This document shows, one piece after another, positions 1-8,587 of a DNA stretch of 64,000 nt; positions within the stretch are counted from its first letter, which is position 1; each line of letters starts with the position of its first letter. The DNA is taken from positions 1-64,000 of the forward strand of contig NZ_SWCJ01000001.1 in NCBI RefSeq assembly GCF_005116665.1. Reading direction: 5' to 3'. A program made the position numbers and the translations under genes. The notes under the pieces were generated by a model that was not told where the DNA came from, did not search any database, and saw only the letters and a program-made list of their open reading frames with translations. This DNA is from Ferrimonas aestuarii. GTDB lineage: Bacteria; Pseudomonadota; Gammaproteobacteria; Enterobacterales; Shewanellaceae.

Positions 1-14
1 GGTGAAAGTCCAGG

Positions 15-90
15 GTCCCCTTCGTCTAGAGGCCTAGGACACCGCCCTTTCACGGCGGTAACAGGGGTTCAAATCCCCTAGGGGACGCCA
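15..90 (+). tRNA. tRNA-Glu (TTC), copy 1
   Basis: This 76-nt gene begins GTCCCCTTCG and ends in an encoded CCA. It folds as a standard cloverleaf: acceptor GTCCCCT pairs with AGGGGAC, the anticodon arm CCGCC-CTTTCAC-GGCGG carries anticodon TTC, and the T arm is CAGGGG-TTCAAAT-CCCCT. It closely matches the E. coli tRNA-Glu as recalled. The 14 nt before it (GGTGAAAGTCCAGG) recur before the other Glu copies and probably belong to the precursor leader. No promoter is visible; the transcript probably starts upstream of the window. Confidence 0.97.
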
Positions 91-134
91 CTTATTTACT
101 CTTGTCACCAGAGTCTAAATGGTGAAAGTCCAGG

Positions 135-210
135 GTCCCCTTCGTCTAGAGGCCTAGGACACCGCCCTTTCACGGCGGTAACAGGGGTTCAAATCCCCTA
201 GGGGACGCCA
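135..210 (+). tRNA. tRNA-Glu (TTC), copy 2
   Basis: This gene is identical to the copy at 15-90, and the whole block including leader repeats with a 120-bp period, so it looks like a recent tandem duplication. The 44-nt spacer carries the Glu leader (CTCTTGTCACCAGAGTC followed by GGTGAAAGTCCAGG). CCA is encoded. Confidence 0.97.
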
Positions 211-238
211 CTTATTCGTTCGAAAGAGCAATTGAAGT

Positions 239-314
<76 letters not shown>

Positions 315-401
315 CTTCTTAACTCACGACTCAACATCGTGAGTAAGTGATGGCAAAATACCAATGCGGTTCGATACGACACCCCAAAGGTAGCTCCACC
401 A
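315..401 (+). repeat. 87-bp spacer ending in a tRNA-Ala 3'-end remnant
   Basis: After the first tRNA-Ala, non-coding sequence ends in a second GCTCCACCA (393-401), exactly 87 nt after the one that ends the tRNA (306-314). A GCGGTTCGAT string (366-375) resembles the T arm of the same tRNA, followed by TAGCTCCACCA. There is no D arm or anticodon arm, so this is a decayed or partial tRNA-Ala tail and not a functional gene. Confidence 0.7.
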
Positions 402-444
402 CTTGTTTACTCTTGTCATCAGAGTCTAAACGGTGAAAGTCCGG

Positions 445-520
445 GTCCCCTTCGTCTAGAGGCCTAGGACACCGCCCTTTCACGGCGGTAACAGGGGTTC
501 AAATCCCCTAGGGGACGCCA
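445..520 (+). tRNA. tRNA-Glu (TTC), copy 3
   Basis: This 76-nt gene is identical to the other two Glu copies. Its leader is CTCTTGTCATCAGAGTC plus GGTGAAAGTCCGG, one or two bases different from the upstream copies. With the following Ala gene it repeats the Glu-spacer-Ala module found 310 bp upstream. Confidence 0.97.
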
Positions 521-548
521 CTTATTCGCTCGAAAGAGCAATTGAAGT

Positions 549-615
<67 letters not shown>

Positions 616-624
<9 letters not shown>

Positions 625-864
625 CTTCTCTACCTTCGTTATCTCTCTTTGACGTAATCTACGATCATCACGGCTCGATATCATTCCCACAAGCACTCGC
701 TCCACCACTTCTCTGCCTTCGTTATCTCACTTTGACGTAATCCACGATCGCCACAGCTCGATACCAGTCCCACAAGCACTCGCTCCACCACTTCTCTACT
801 TACGTTGTCTCATAGTGGTGTAATCCATGATCTCCACGGTTCGTGCCCGATTGTCACTGAGTCA
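616..864 (+). repeat. Three tandem 83-bp repeats carrying the tRNA-Ala 3' end
   Basis: Units start at 616, 699 and 782, each with GCTCCACCACTTCTCT, so the period is exactly 83 nt. The first unit begins inside the tRNA-Ala gene. Units share CGTTNTCTC, a GTAATC(T/C)A(C/T)GATC core and a C(G/A)G(C/T)TCG string; the third unit is recognisable to about 850 and then decays. No unit can form a cloverleaf. The layout resembles the E. coli tyrT repeats, where tandem units carry the 3' end of the upstream tRNA (rtT region); this analogy is from memory. Confidence 0.85.
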
Positions 865-1204
865 CGATGGCCTAGAGGGCGTTGTTAACTTGTCCTTAGG
901 GCGCTACCGGTGAAAGTTAACTGTAATTCTTAACCCGAACTGTTAGCTACTATGCGCTTACCTAAAAACGTAGCTGCATTTCCAATTTTTTCAGTAGGTC
1001 TGCCTTCATTGCGACAGTTGTACGAAAACTTAAAAATTCATTTGGTTAAAAAGACTCTCAATTGTTAACAGATGAAGGGCAGTGAGTTTATTTAAAACAA
1101 TCTGTAATGGTCTTTACTATGTAAGGTTTTGATTTGATCTGGCGAATTGTGTTGATCTTGAGCGTTACTCAGGTGTTTTTTCTGGATATTTTGTAATTTT
1201 ACTG
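865..1204. other. Gene-free spacer between tRNA array and flagellinolysin gene
   Basis: I see no plausible coding sequence here. The stretch becomes AT-rich after about 940. It contains an 8-bp inverted repeat (GTTAACTT at 885-892 and AAGTTAAC at 914-921) that could be an inefficient end for the tRNA transcript, although no T-run follows. Confidence 0.5.
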
Positions 1205-1231
1205 TAAAGAATCATGGGTGTTGGCCGATTA
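1205..1231 (+). promoter_or_regulatory. Sigma-28 (FliA) promoter of the flagellinolysin gene
   Basis: TAAAGAAT (1205-1212), an 11-nt spacer and GCCGATTA (1224-1231) match the FliA consensus TAAAGTTT-N11-GCCGATAA closely. The transcript would start near 1238 and have a leader of under 30 nt. This ties a gene remote from the flagellar cluster to late flagellar expression. Confidence 0.85.
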
Positions 1232-1265
1232 ATACGTTACTGACTGTTATAAGTGTCACTGATGT

Positions 1266-3056
1266 ATGCGAATCGCCACTAATACGTCTGCAATGATGAC
1301 TGCAGATTTTTTAAGACAAAATCGCAATGGAATAACGACATCGATGGAGCGACTGTCGTCTGGTTTGCGAATAAATTCAGCGAAAGATGATGCTGCGGGA
1401 TTGCAGATCACCAATCGAATAAGCTCTCAGATCAATGGTATGTCTGTGGCCATTCGTAATGCCTCCGACGCCATCTCTATGGCTCAGACGGCGGAAGGTG
1501 CGATTACTGAGGTAAACGATGTACTGTTCCGCCTTCGAGACCTGAGCCTGCTCTCGGCCAACGGCTCCTATGCAACAGAGGATAGGGAAGCCATGCAGAA
1601 GGAAGCTGGGGCGCTGTTGTCGGAGCTGAATCGAATTAACGACACCACTACTTTCGGTGGTCAGCGGCTATTTGAGGATACCGACCACGTAAGGGTTGGT
1701 GATCCGAAATACAGTGAGATCGTTGGCCAGTTGGGCACCCGGTGGTTGTCCGCTGCGGAAAAGTTAATTTCGGATCAGCTAGGCATCGATGGTAAAGGCA
1801 CTACGTTAAAAATTGATTTAGAAAACTATGACGGCGCCGGCGGAACTGCAGCATATGTGCAATCTGCTACAGGGGGCACCGGCGAAGCGATAAATCAGGT
1901 TTTAGTGATAGACATGGATGACTTTGGTGAAGGCAAAAGCACGGGAATGCTTGAGCTTGATGAGGTCATCCTCCATGAAATGACTCACGCCATTCAAGGG
2001 GCCAACTTTGAGGAGTGGGGCAACTTATCCACGTGGTTTATCGAAGGGGCAGCAGAGGCAATGCGCGGCGCTGATGATCGCTTAAGCATTGACATTGCCA
2101 ATCATGGTATCGCTGCTATCTGGAATCAGGTGAATACCGATAAAGCCAGTAACGCCAACCCTACAGGAGCACTTCCCACTGCGGGTGCTTATTCTGGTGG
2201 TTATGTGATCCACCGGTATATGTTTGATGAGCTCGGCGATGCGGGCTACAAGCAGATAAATACTGAGTTGGCGAATGGGGCCACGTTGGACGCTGCGCTA
2301 AATACGGCTTCCGGTGGCCGCTGGGGAGACATGAATGCCCTGTTTACTGAGTTAGGCAGTGCAGCAGCAGGCTATGCCAATAAGTTTGATGAGTTTGTTC
2401 AAACCAAGATGGATTTGACCAACGGCGATAATGGTTCTCTGGTGGGGTATGATGCAACGGGCTCTGGTCCTCTGCTGGACAACGTCATGGCAAATACCAG
2501 TGGGTCAGGCTCTAAGTCTGGCGCGGCTTCTTTCGAAGAAACCGTGGTTTACAACGATGATGACGATGACAATACCGACTTTGGCTCAGCTAAGTACGAT
2601 ACGACTCTGTTAGCGGGTATCGAAGAGGAGGCCATTGAATCCTATGGAGGCTCTAATGATCAGGAGTCGGGTTACGTCATCACGGCTCAGATTGGGGCGA
2701 ATTCTGGCGAACAGATGTCGTTCCAATTGGGCACTTTTAGCAGTACCAACCTAGGGTTAAAAGATCTTAATTTGGTTGATAACCCTCAAGGCGCCATCTT
2801 CGCTATCGATAACGCATTGGAGGCAGTGGGAAGCAGTCAGGCTTCCCTCGGGGCAACCATGAACCGGCTGGATCACGCCATTTCGAACCTCACCAACGTC
2901 TCGACCAACCTCAGTGAAAGCCGTTCTCGAATTCAGGATACGGATATGGCCAAAGAGGCCGCGAACTTGGCCAAAAGGCAGCTACTAGAGCAATCTTCGT
3001 CGGCCATGTTGGCTCAGGCGCTGCAGATGCCTCAAATGGTGTTGCAGCTACTGTAA
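1266..3056 (+). CDS. Flagellinolysin: flagellin with an inserted zinc metalloprotease domain
   Basis: This 596-residue protein has conserved flagellin ends: an N-terminal D0/D1 region to about residue 140 (including [20 protein letters not shown]) and a C-terminal D1/D0 region from about 510 to the end. In place of the usual variable domain is a metallopeptidase domain. It has HEMTH at 237-241 as the HExxH zinc site, WFIEGAAE at 257-264 supplying the likely third ligand Glu260, and a five-Asp run at 431-435 before the return to flagellin sequence. Proteolytic flagellins of this design are known as flagellinolysins and assemble into enzymatically active filaments. The gene stands alone with its own sigma-28 promoter and terminator. 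No clear Shine-Dalgarno precedes the ATG at 1266. Another ATG at 1262 is out of frame. Codons such as CGA and TTG are much commoner than in fliC, suggesting lower expression. Confidence 0.93.
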   Translation: MRIATNTSAMMTADFLRQNRNGITTSMERLSSGLRINSAKDDAAGLQITNRISSQINGMSVAIRNASDAISMAQTAEGAITEVNDVLFRLRDLSLLSANGSYATEDREAMQKEAGALLSELNRINDTTTFGGQRLFEDTDHVRVGDPKYSEIVGQLGTRWLSAAEKLISDQLGIDGKGTTLKIDLENYDGAGGTAAYVQSATGGTGEAINQVLVIDMDDFGEGKSTGMLELDEVILHEMTHAIQGANFEEWGNLSTWFIEGAAEAMRGADDRLSIDIANHGIAAIWNQVNTDKASNANPTGALPTAGAYSGGYVIHRYMFDELGDAGYKQINTELANGATLDAALNTASGGRWGDMNALFTELGSAAAGYANKFDEFVQTKMDLTNGDNGSLVGYDATGSGPLLDNVMANTSGSGSKSGAASFEETVVYNDDDDDNTDFGSAKYDTTLLAGIEEEAIESYGGSNDQESGYVITAQIGANSGEQMSFQLGTFSSTNLGLKDLNLVDNPQGAIFAIDNALEAVGSSQASLGATMNRLDHAISNLTNVSTNLSESRSRIQDTDMAKEAANLAKRQLLEQSSSAMLAQALQMPQMVLQLL

Positions 3057-3066
3057 TGGAAACAAT

Positions 3067-3093
3067 AACGGCAGCCTAATTGGCTGCCGTTTT
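3067..3093 (+). terminator. Rho-independent terminator after flagellinolysin
   Basis: AACGGCAGCC pairs with GGCTGCCGTT around a five-base loop, followed by TTTT. It lies 10 nt after the stop codon and isolates the gene from the convergent tesA. Confidence 0.85.
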
Positions 3094-3110
3094 ACGAAGA
3101 GGCGTTTGAG

Positions 3111-3713
3111 TCACATCGATAGCGCTTTAACGAGTTCGCGCTTCATGAAGTCCACGATGATGGGTTGCGCTTGCCTATTTGGGTGAATGCCATCTCGCTG
3201 CATCAACTCCGGGTTTGGAGCGATATCGATCATGAAAAAGGGCACAAGCGGCACCTCTAACTCTTGATGCAACTGCTCATAAACCGCTTCAAACGCTTGA
3301 GTGTATCTGGGGCCATAATTGGGCGGGATCATTACTTCACTGAGCAGTACCCCAGAACCTGAACTGATTGAAGCGTCGATAATTTTTGTAAGGTTGCTTT
3401 TCAGTAGGCTAGGGGGAAAACCGCGCAGGCCATCATTGCCACCGAGTTCAACGAACACCCAGTCCGGCTGGTGAGTCTCAAGCAGCTTAGGTAATCGCCT
3501 AAGGGCTCCGCCGGTGGTCTCGCCGCTTACCGATACATTAATCAGTTCGTAGTCATCCAATTCTTGATTGAGCTGATGAACCCACCCTTCCTTTTCACTC
3601 ATACCGTAGCTTGCGCTCAAACTGTCGCCTAAGATAAGAATACTTACACTGTTCGCAAAGCTAAATGACGGAAAAAACAGTATAAAGATTAAAAACAGGG
3701 ATCGAAGAATCAT
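3111..3713 (-). CDS. tesA: TesA: periplasmic acyl-CoA thioesterase I / lysophospholipase L1
   Basis: This SGNH-family hydrolase is divergent from ybbA, as in E. coli. Numbered from the upstream GTG, a signal peptide occupies about residues 1-21 (hydrophobic, ending SFA). Block I is GDSL at 30-33 with Ser32 as nucleophile. The GGND block and a C-terminal DGIHPN block (catalytic Asp and His) are all present. It hydrolyses acyl-CoA and lysophospholipid esters in the periplasm. The start could be the GTG at 3716 or the ATG at 3713; I prefer ATG because an AGG lies 7 nt upstream of it. Either start is almost back to back with the ybbA start codon. Confidence 0.93.
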   Translation of the reverse strand: MILRSLFLIFILFFPSFSFANSVSILILGDSLSASYGMSEKEGWVHQLNQELDDYELINVSVSGETTGGALRRLPKLLETHQPDWVFVELGGNDGLRGFPPSLLKSNLTKIIDASISSGSGVLLSEVMIPPNYGPRYTQAFEAVYEQLHQELEVPLVPFFMIDIAPNPELMQRDGIHPNRQAQPIIVDFMKRELVKALSM

Positions 3714-3717
3714 CACT

Positions 3718-4404
3718 ATGCCTACATCAACTCAAGAATTAGCCATTGAAGTAAAGCAGCTTCAACAGCGAGTCCCCACTTTAGATGGCGAGTTACAGAT
3801 CCTGCGAGATGTGAATCTGCAGGTCGCCTACGGTGAGTCTATTGCCATTATTGGTCCGTCTGGGGCGGGAAAGTCAACTCTATTGTCACTGCTTGCTGGC
3901 CTTGATAACGCCTCTTCAGGAGAGATCTGGCTTGCGGGCGGCCCCCTGCATCAACTGGATGAAGAGCAGCGAGCAGCCTTGAGAGGCAAGAAGGTTGGTT
4001 TTATCTTTCAGTCATTTATGTTGGTTGAAAGCCTCACCGCACTGGAAAACGTAATGTTGCCCATTGAGCTATCCGGTGCCGGTAATGCCGAACAGGAAGC
4101 TCGGGCATTGCTTGAGCGCGTTGGGCTATCTCACCGACTTGATCATTTTCCCAATCAGCTTTCTGGTGGTGAGCAGCAACGGGTTGCCATCGCTCGAGCG
4201 TTTGTTACCAAACCAGACATTCTGTTTGCCGATGAGCCCACCGGCAATTTGGATCAGACTAATAGCCGTAAAGTGGAAGATCTGCTGTTTGAGTTAAACA
4301 AAGAGCAACACACCACCTTGGTGTTGGTCACCCATGATCTAGGCTTGGCCGAACGATGCCAACGCCAAGTTGAGATGCAAGGTGGGGAGCTATTACCACG
4401 ATGA
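3718..4404 (+). CDS. ybbA: YbbA-type ABC transporter ATP-binding protein
   Basis: This 228-residue ATPase is of the LolD/MacB-like class and the same length as E. coli YbbA. Walker A is GPSGAGKST, the signature is [14 protein letters not shown] and Walker B is ILFADEPT, followed by the H-loop in LVTHD. It is translationally coupled to ybbP through an ATGA overlap and divergent from tesA, a conserved trio. The pair probably acts on lipid or lipoprotein-type substrates at the inner membrane; the substrate is not shown by the sequence. Confidence 0.93.
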   Translation: MPTSTQELAIEVKQLQQRVPTLDGELQILRDVNLQVAYGESIAIIGPSGAGKSTLLSLLAGLDNASSGEIWLAGGPLHQLDEEQRAALRGKKVGFIFQSFMLVESLTALENVMLPIELSGAGNAEQEARALLERVGLSHRLDHFPNQLSGGEQQRVAIARAFVTKPDILFADEPTGNLDQTNSRKVEDLLFELNKEQHTTLVLVTHDLGLAERCQRQVEMQGGELLPR

Positions 4405-6863
4405 ATACGTTTGCGATTCCTTGGCGTCTGTTTAAGCGCGAGCTCGCCCATGGGCAGCTCAGGCTGATCGCTTCTGCGCTTATTCTTGCGGTTATGGCGG
4501 TGACTGCCTTGGCCCAAATCTCTTCGCAGCTGCAAAACTCCATTGTGAAGCAGGCCAGTGCATTTCTGGCGGCAGACCGAGTGCTGTCGTCGCCAGTGCC
4601 TGTGGATGAGGCTTGGCTGGAGCAAGCGAAAACGCAGCGGCTGAATGTAGCGACTACCCTTGAATTTCAGTCGATGCTGTTTGCCGGCGATAACTTCCAA
4701 CTGGTTACTGTTAAAGCGGTCAGCGATAACTATCCTCTGCGGGGCGCCATTGAACTGGTGAGTGATTCGGCCCAGTCGCTGCCAACAACCGGCGAGATCT
4801 GGCTCGATAGTCGTCTCGCTGGCTGGTTAGAAACCGAGTCACAAGCTGAAATTGGCTTAAGCCAGTTTTCCCTGTCTGAAGCGATCTCTCGTCTTCCTGA
4901 TGGCGGGTTTAACCTATTTGCTTCCGCTCCTGTGGTGCTAATGAATCTGGATGAGGTGGAAGCCACCGGCGTGGTTCAGCCAGGCAGTCGCCTGAGCTAT
5001 CGTTACCAGTTTACCGGCAGTGATGAGGCGCTGGAGCAGTTTGAGGCGTTTTTGAAGCCACAGATGAGCACCAGTCAGCGCTGGGTAGACATCCGCAGTC
5101 AGGACTCGCCAGTATCCCGAGCCATCATTCGTGCCGAGCAGTTCCTGCTGTTGACGGCTTTGCTTGGTATTGCACTGGCGTGTGCGGCCATTGCCGTAGC
5201 GACTCAGCGGTACTGTCAGCGCCATTATGATGCAGTGGCCATGCTGAAGACCTTAGGCGCCAGCCACCAACAGGTTCGTACCATCTTCGTTACCCACCTA
5301 GCGCTTATTACGCTGCTGAGCATCATTGTGGGGCTTATCTTTGGGGTGCTGGCCGCCAAAGGCTTATCTACGCTGCTGCCGGCCGATCTGGTCACTGATG
5401 CCAGCTACACCCGCGCCCTGCTGCTTGGGGCAACCACCGGAGTGCTCGCTGGCTTTGGCTTTACGCTCTACCCACTGCTTAGGTTGCTATCGGTACCGCC
5501 GATGCGGGTGCTGCGAAAAGATCTTGGTCCTACTAAATGGACCGCTTGGCTCAATGGGGTGTTTGCCACCTCTTCTCTGGCCGCCATGGCTTATCTCTAC
5601 AGTGGCAGTGCCAGCATGACCATCGCCCTGTTGGTTGGTGGTGGTGCCTTGGCGCTGCTGCTGATGTTGGTCGCATGGGGATTGCTGCGCTGGGGGCGTC
5701 AACTTGGCATGCGTACTGGCACGCCACTTCAATTGGCAGTCGCAGGGCTTCGCAGGCGAGCTCGAGAGAATTCGGTGCAGTTGGTGGGGTTCTCCGTCTC
5801 CTTGGTGTTGCTGCTGACCATTTTAGCGCTGCGTCAGGATCTGTTAGCCGATTGGCAAAAGCAGTTACCTCAAGGTACGCCGGATCACTTCCTAGTGAAC
5901 GTCAGCCCCATGGATAAGGACCGAGTTAGCGAGTTCTTAGCAGAGCGGGATGCCGAGGCCACGGATTTTTATCCCGTAATTCGAGGACGGTTGTCGGCCA
6001 TCAATGGCGAGCGCGTTTCTCGCCCAGTGACCAAAGAGGACGAATCCGAACAGCAGGCGCCTCGAGGCATTGGTCGAGAGCTCAATCTGACCTATCGTCA
6101 ACTCCTGCCTCCGAACAATCCGGTGGTTGCCGGCCAGTGGTACGGTGAAGGCGCCTCCGATGAAGTGTCGGTGGAAGCGGAAGTGGCAGAGCGCCTTGGG
6201 ATCGGCCTCGGTGACAGCCTCAGTTTCACCATTGATGGCACTGAGTTCGAAGTTAAGGTGACCAGCATTCGTCAGGTGAACTGGGAAACCATGCAGCCGA
6301 ATTTCTTTATGATCTTTCCACCCTCAGTGCTTGGGGAGTTCTCGGCCACCTACATCGCCAGTTTTAAGCACCCTGAGCAGCATGCGCAGTTGGTTCCTGA
6401 GTTGATTCGACAGTTTCCAACCCTATCGGTGATCGATGTTGGTGCCATTATTGAACAGCTTCGAGAGGTGATCGATCAGGTCTCTTTAGCCTTATCCTTG
6501 GTGCTCATCGTGGTGATCTTGGCCAGTGTGATGGTTTTGCTGGCGCAAACCGAAGCGGGCATGAGCGCTCGTCGGCAAGAGCTGGCCATCATGAGAACGC
6601 TGGGAGCCAAGGGCAGCCTACTTAGACGAGCCGTCGCCTGGGAGTTTTTGCTTTTGGGGGCCATCGCCGGCTTGTTGGCCGTGGTGGTCACCGAGTTAAC
6701 GCTGGCACTGCTAAAGAGCCAAGTCTTTAACTTGGTGGTGAATGCGCATACCAGTTGGTGGCTACTGGTGCCTCTCATCGGTGCAGCGCTGATTGGTGCT
6801 CTTGGTATGCTGGCCTGCCGACGCTTGCTGGCAAACCAGTGTTCAGCACTACTGAAAGGGTAG
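4401..6863 (+). CDS. ybbP: YbbP-type ABC transporter permease (FtsX/MacB fold)
   Basis: This 820-residue permease has an N-terminal membrane helix (about residues 20-40), a large periplasmic region, and two FtsX blocks. The first block (about 245-360) includes MLKTLGASHQQVRTIF and the second (about 690-815) includes IMRTLGAKGSLLRRAVAWE, each with the helix pattern typical of the family. It overlaps the ybbA stop by four bases. Length is close to E. coli YbbP (about 804 residues). It is the membrane partner of YbbA. Confidence 0.93.
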   Translation: MNTFAIPWRLFKRELAHGQLRLIASALILAVMAVTALAQISSQLQNSIVKQASAFLAADRVLSSPVPVDEAWLEQAKTQRLNVATTLEFQSMLFAGDNFQLVTVKAVSDNYPLRGAIELVSDSAQSLPTTGEIWLDSRLAGWLETESQAEIGLSQFSLSEAISRLPDGGFNLFASAPVVLMNLDEVEATGVVQPGSRLSYRYQFTGSDEALEQFEAFLKPQMSTSQRWVDIRSQDSPVSRAIIRAEQFLLLTALLGIALACAAIAVATQRYCQRHYDAVAMLKTLGASHQQVRTIFVTHLALITLLSIIVGLIFGVLAAKGLSTLLPADLVTDASYTRALLLGATTGVLAGFGFTLYPLLRLLSVPPMRVLRKDLGPTKWTAWLNGVFATSSLAAMAYLYSGSASMTIALLVGGGALALLLMLVAWGLLRWGRQLGMRTGTPLQLAVAGLRRRARENSVQLVGFSVSLVLLLTILALRQDLLADWQKQLPQGTPDHFLVNVSPMDKDRVSEFLAERDAEATDFYPVIRGRLSAINGERVSRPVTKEDESEQQAPRGIGRELNLTYRQLLPPNNPVVAGQWYGEGASDEVSVEAEVAERLGIGLGDSLSFTIDGTEFEVKVTSIRQVNWETMQPNFFMIFPPSVLGEFSATYIASFKHPEQHAQLVPELIRQFPTLSVIDVGAIIEQLREVIDQVSLALSLVLIVVILASVMVLLAQTEAGMSARRQELAIMRTLGAKGSLLRRAVAWEFLLLGAIAGLLAVVVTELTLALLKSQVFNLVVNAHTSWWLLVPLIGAALIGALGMLACRRLLANQCSALLKG

Positions 6864-6880
6864 CTGGTTGCAATTAAGAG

Positions 6881-6903
6881 AAGAGCCTGTTCCTCAGGCT
6901 CTT
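6881..6903. terminator. Hairpin between convergent ybbP and yfcH
   Basis: AAGAGCCTG pairs with CAGGCTCTT around TTCCT, a perfect 9-bp stem. No strong T-run follows on either strand and it overlaps the yfcH stop, so termination efficiency is uncertain. Confidence 0.5.
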
Positions 6904-7823
6904 GATAATGTTCCTTTGCACTTGGCTTCTAGCAGCTGCGACAATGCTTGCTCTAAGCTGGGGTATTGGAATTGGAAGTTTGATTCCAACGCCCGCGTCG
7001 GACGTACGTACTGGCCTTCCAGTAACAGCTGTGACATCTCCCCTAGAGCGAGCTTTAGCAGTGGCGCAGGTGCCGGCAACAGGGCAGGGCGCTTGACGCT
7101 ATGAGCTAAGGCGTCGGTGAACTGCTGATTGCTTACCGGTTGTGGTGCGGTTCCGTTGTAGAGCCCGTCGCAGGCTTTGTCGTTCAGAAGGTGAATGAAC
7201 AGTCCCACTAAGTCATCGATGTGGATCCAGCTCATTCCCTGTTTGCCCGACGCCAATTTTCCTCCTAGACCTAGCTTGAAGGCTGGCACCATCTTTTTGA
7301 GCATGCCGCCATCCCCTAACACTAAGCCGATGCGGACGATGGCAAGGCGAGTGTGTTGCTGCATAGGCGCGGCGAGATATTCCCAAGTTTGGCAAACCTG
7401 TTGCGCGAAATCGCGGTTGTCGATACTGAGCTCAGTATGCTCGTCTACCGTGTCTAAGCTGTTGCCATAAATTCCGATGGCGGATGCACTTAGCACGGTA
7501 TGTGGTGGTTGCTGGCACTGAGCCACCCAGTGGCTTAAGGTTTCCGTGATGTGCCAGCGACTGTGGCAGATTTTACGTTTCTGCTTCTCGCTCCAGCGTT
7601 TGTCGGCGATGGGCTCGCCGGCGAGATTGATCACCGCATCGAATCCATCTAAATCCGCTAGCTGTTCTAAGGAGAAACCGCGAACCTCAATTCCTTGGTT
7701 CGCCAGTCGATGCTGCGTTTTGGCTGGGGTTCGGCTCATCACCCACAATTCATTATGGGGGGCCAGCGCCTTAAGAAGATGCTGGCCGATAAAGCCGCTG
7801 CCGCCTGTGATGATGATTTTCAT
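6894..7823 (-). CDS. yfcH: YfcH-like TIGR01777 family NAD(P)-binding epimerase
   Basis: This 309-residue extended SDR begins with the Rossmann motif GGSGFIGQHL (residues 7-16), has NLAGEPI in the middle and a C-terminal DUF1731-type segment (SQLLLEGQYVRPTRAL). It belongs to the SulA/TIGR01777 family of predicted nucleoside-diphosphate-sugar epimerases, whose substrate is unknown. It is divergent from folM with a 65-nt gap. Confidence 0.88.
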   Translation of the reverse strand: MKIIITGGSGFIGQHLLKALAPHNELWVMSRTPAKTQHRLANQGIEVRGFSLEQLADLDGFDAVINLAGEPIADKRWSEKQKRKICHSRWHITETLSHWVAQCQQPPHTVLSASAIGIYGNSLDTVDEHTELSIDNRDFAQQVCQTWEYLAAPMQQHTRLAIVRIGLVLGDGGMLKKMVPAFKLGLGGKLASGKQGMSWIHIDDLVGLFIHLLNDKACDGLYNGTAPQPVSNQQFTDALAHSVKRPALLPAPAPLLKLALGEMSQLLLEGQYVRPTRALESNFQFQYPSLEQALSQLLEAKCKGTLSRA

Positions 7824-7888
7824 ACCGATTTCCCATTACCGCTACTATTTGTCAGTATACGTGTGTTTTCCCTCAGGAGTTCAACATC

Positions 7889-8587
7889 ATGCAACCCATT
7901 GCTGTGATCACCGGGTGTGGTCGACGCCTCGGAGCTTACTTGACTGAGCAACTGCTTGAGCGTGGATATCGCGTCTATGGTCAGTACCTAAGTTCTTGCC
8001 CAAAGGTTGATGACAACCCCGACTTTATCGCTACTCAAGTCGATTTTAGGGATGCATCTCAGGTGGCACAGTGGCGAGATCAGTTGCTCACTGAGCTGCC
8101 TCGGTTGGACCTGCTGGTAAATAACGCGTCTATGTACCTGCCTGATGAAGCCGGTGCTCCAGTGGCACAGCTTCGAAGTATGATGCAGATTCATGTGGAA
8201 GCTCCGTGGATGTTGGTTAATGCGCTTGCGCCGCTATTGTCCAGTGCTGGAGGCTGCATTGTTAACCTTACTGACATCTACATACACCATCCCAATGAGC
8301 ACTGCAGCGCCTACTGCGCATCGAAAGCGGCACTGGATAACCTGAGCCAGTCGTGGGCCAAGCAATTGGCACCCAAAGTTCGGGTGAACACCATAGAGCC
8401 AGGCCCGATTCTCTTTTTAGATGAACACAGTGATGCCTATCGGCAACAGATTTTGGCGAAGACACCGTTGAAAGTGGAGGGGGGCTTAGAACCCATCTGG
8501 CAGGCGCTGTGGATGATGCTCAACAACCCGTATATGACCGGAGCTCGCATCAAGGTGGATGGTGGCCGCTCGTTGGCTCAGTTGTGA
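7889..8587 (+). CDS. folM: FolM: dihydromonapterin reductase (SDR family)
   Basis: This 232-residue classical SDR has the cofactor motif TGCGRRLG with the arginine typical of NADPH-dependent pteridine reductases, NNAS, and the catalytic YCASK. The pairing with a folK-type gene supports the FolM assignment. FolM reduces dihydromonapterin to tetrahydromonapterin and has weak dihydrofolate reductase activity. The 3' end overlaps the convergent folK-like gene by 102 bp. Confidence 0.85.
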   Translation: MQPIAVITGCGRRLGAYLTEQLLERGYRVYGQYLSSCPKVDDNPDFIATQVDFRDASQVAQWRDQLLTELPRLDLLVNNASMYLPDEAGAPVAQLRSMMQIHVEAPWMLVNALAPLLSSAGGCIVNLTDIYIHHPNEHCSAYCASKAALDNLSQSWAKQLAPKVRVNTIEPGPILFLDEHSDAYRQQILAKTPLKVEGGLEPIWQALWMMLNNPYMTGARIKVDGGRSLAQL

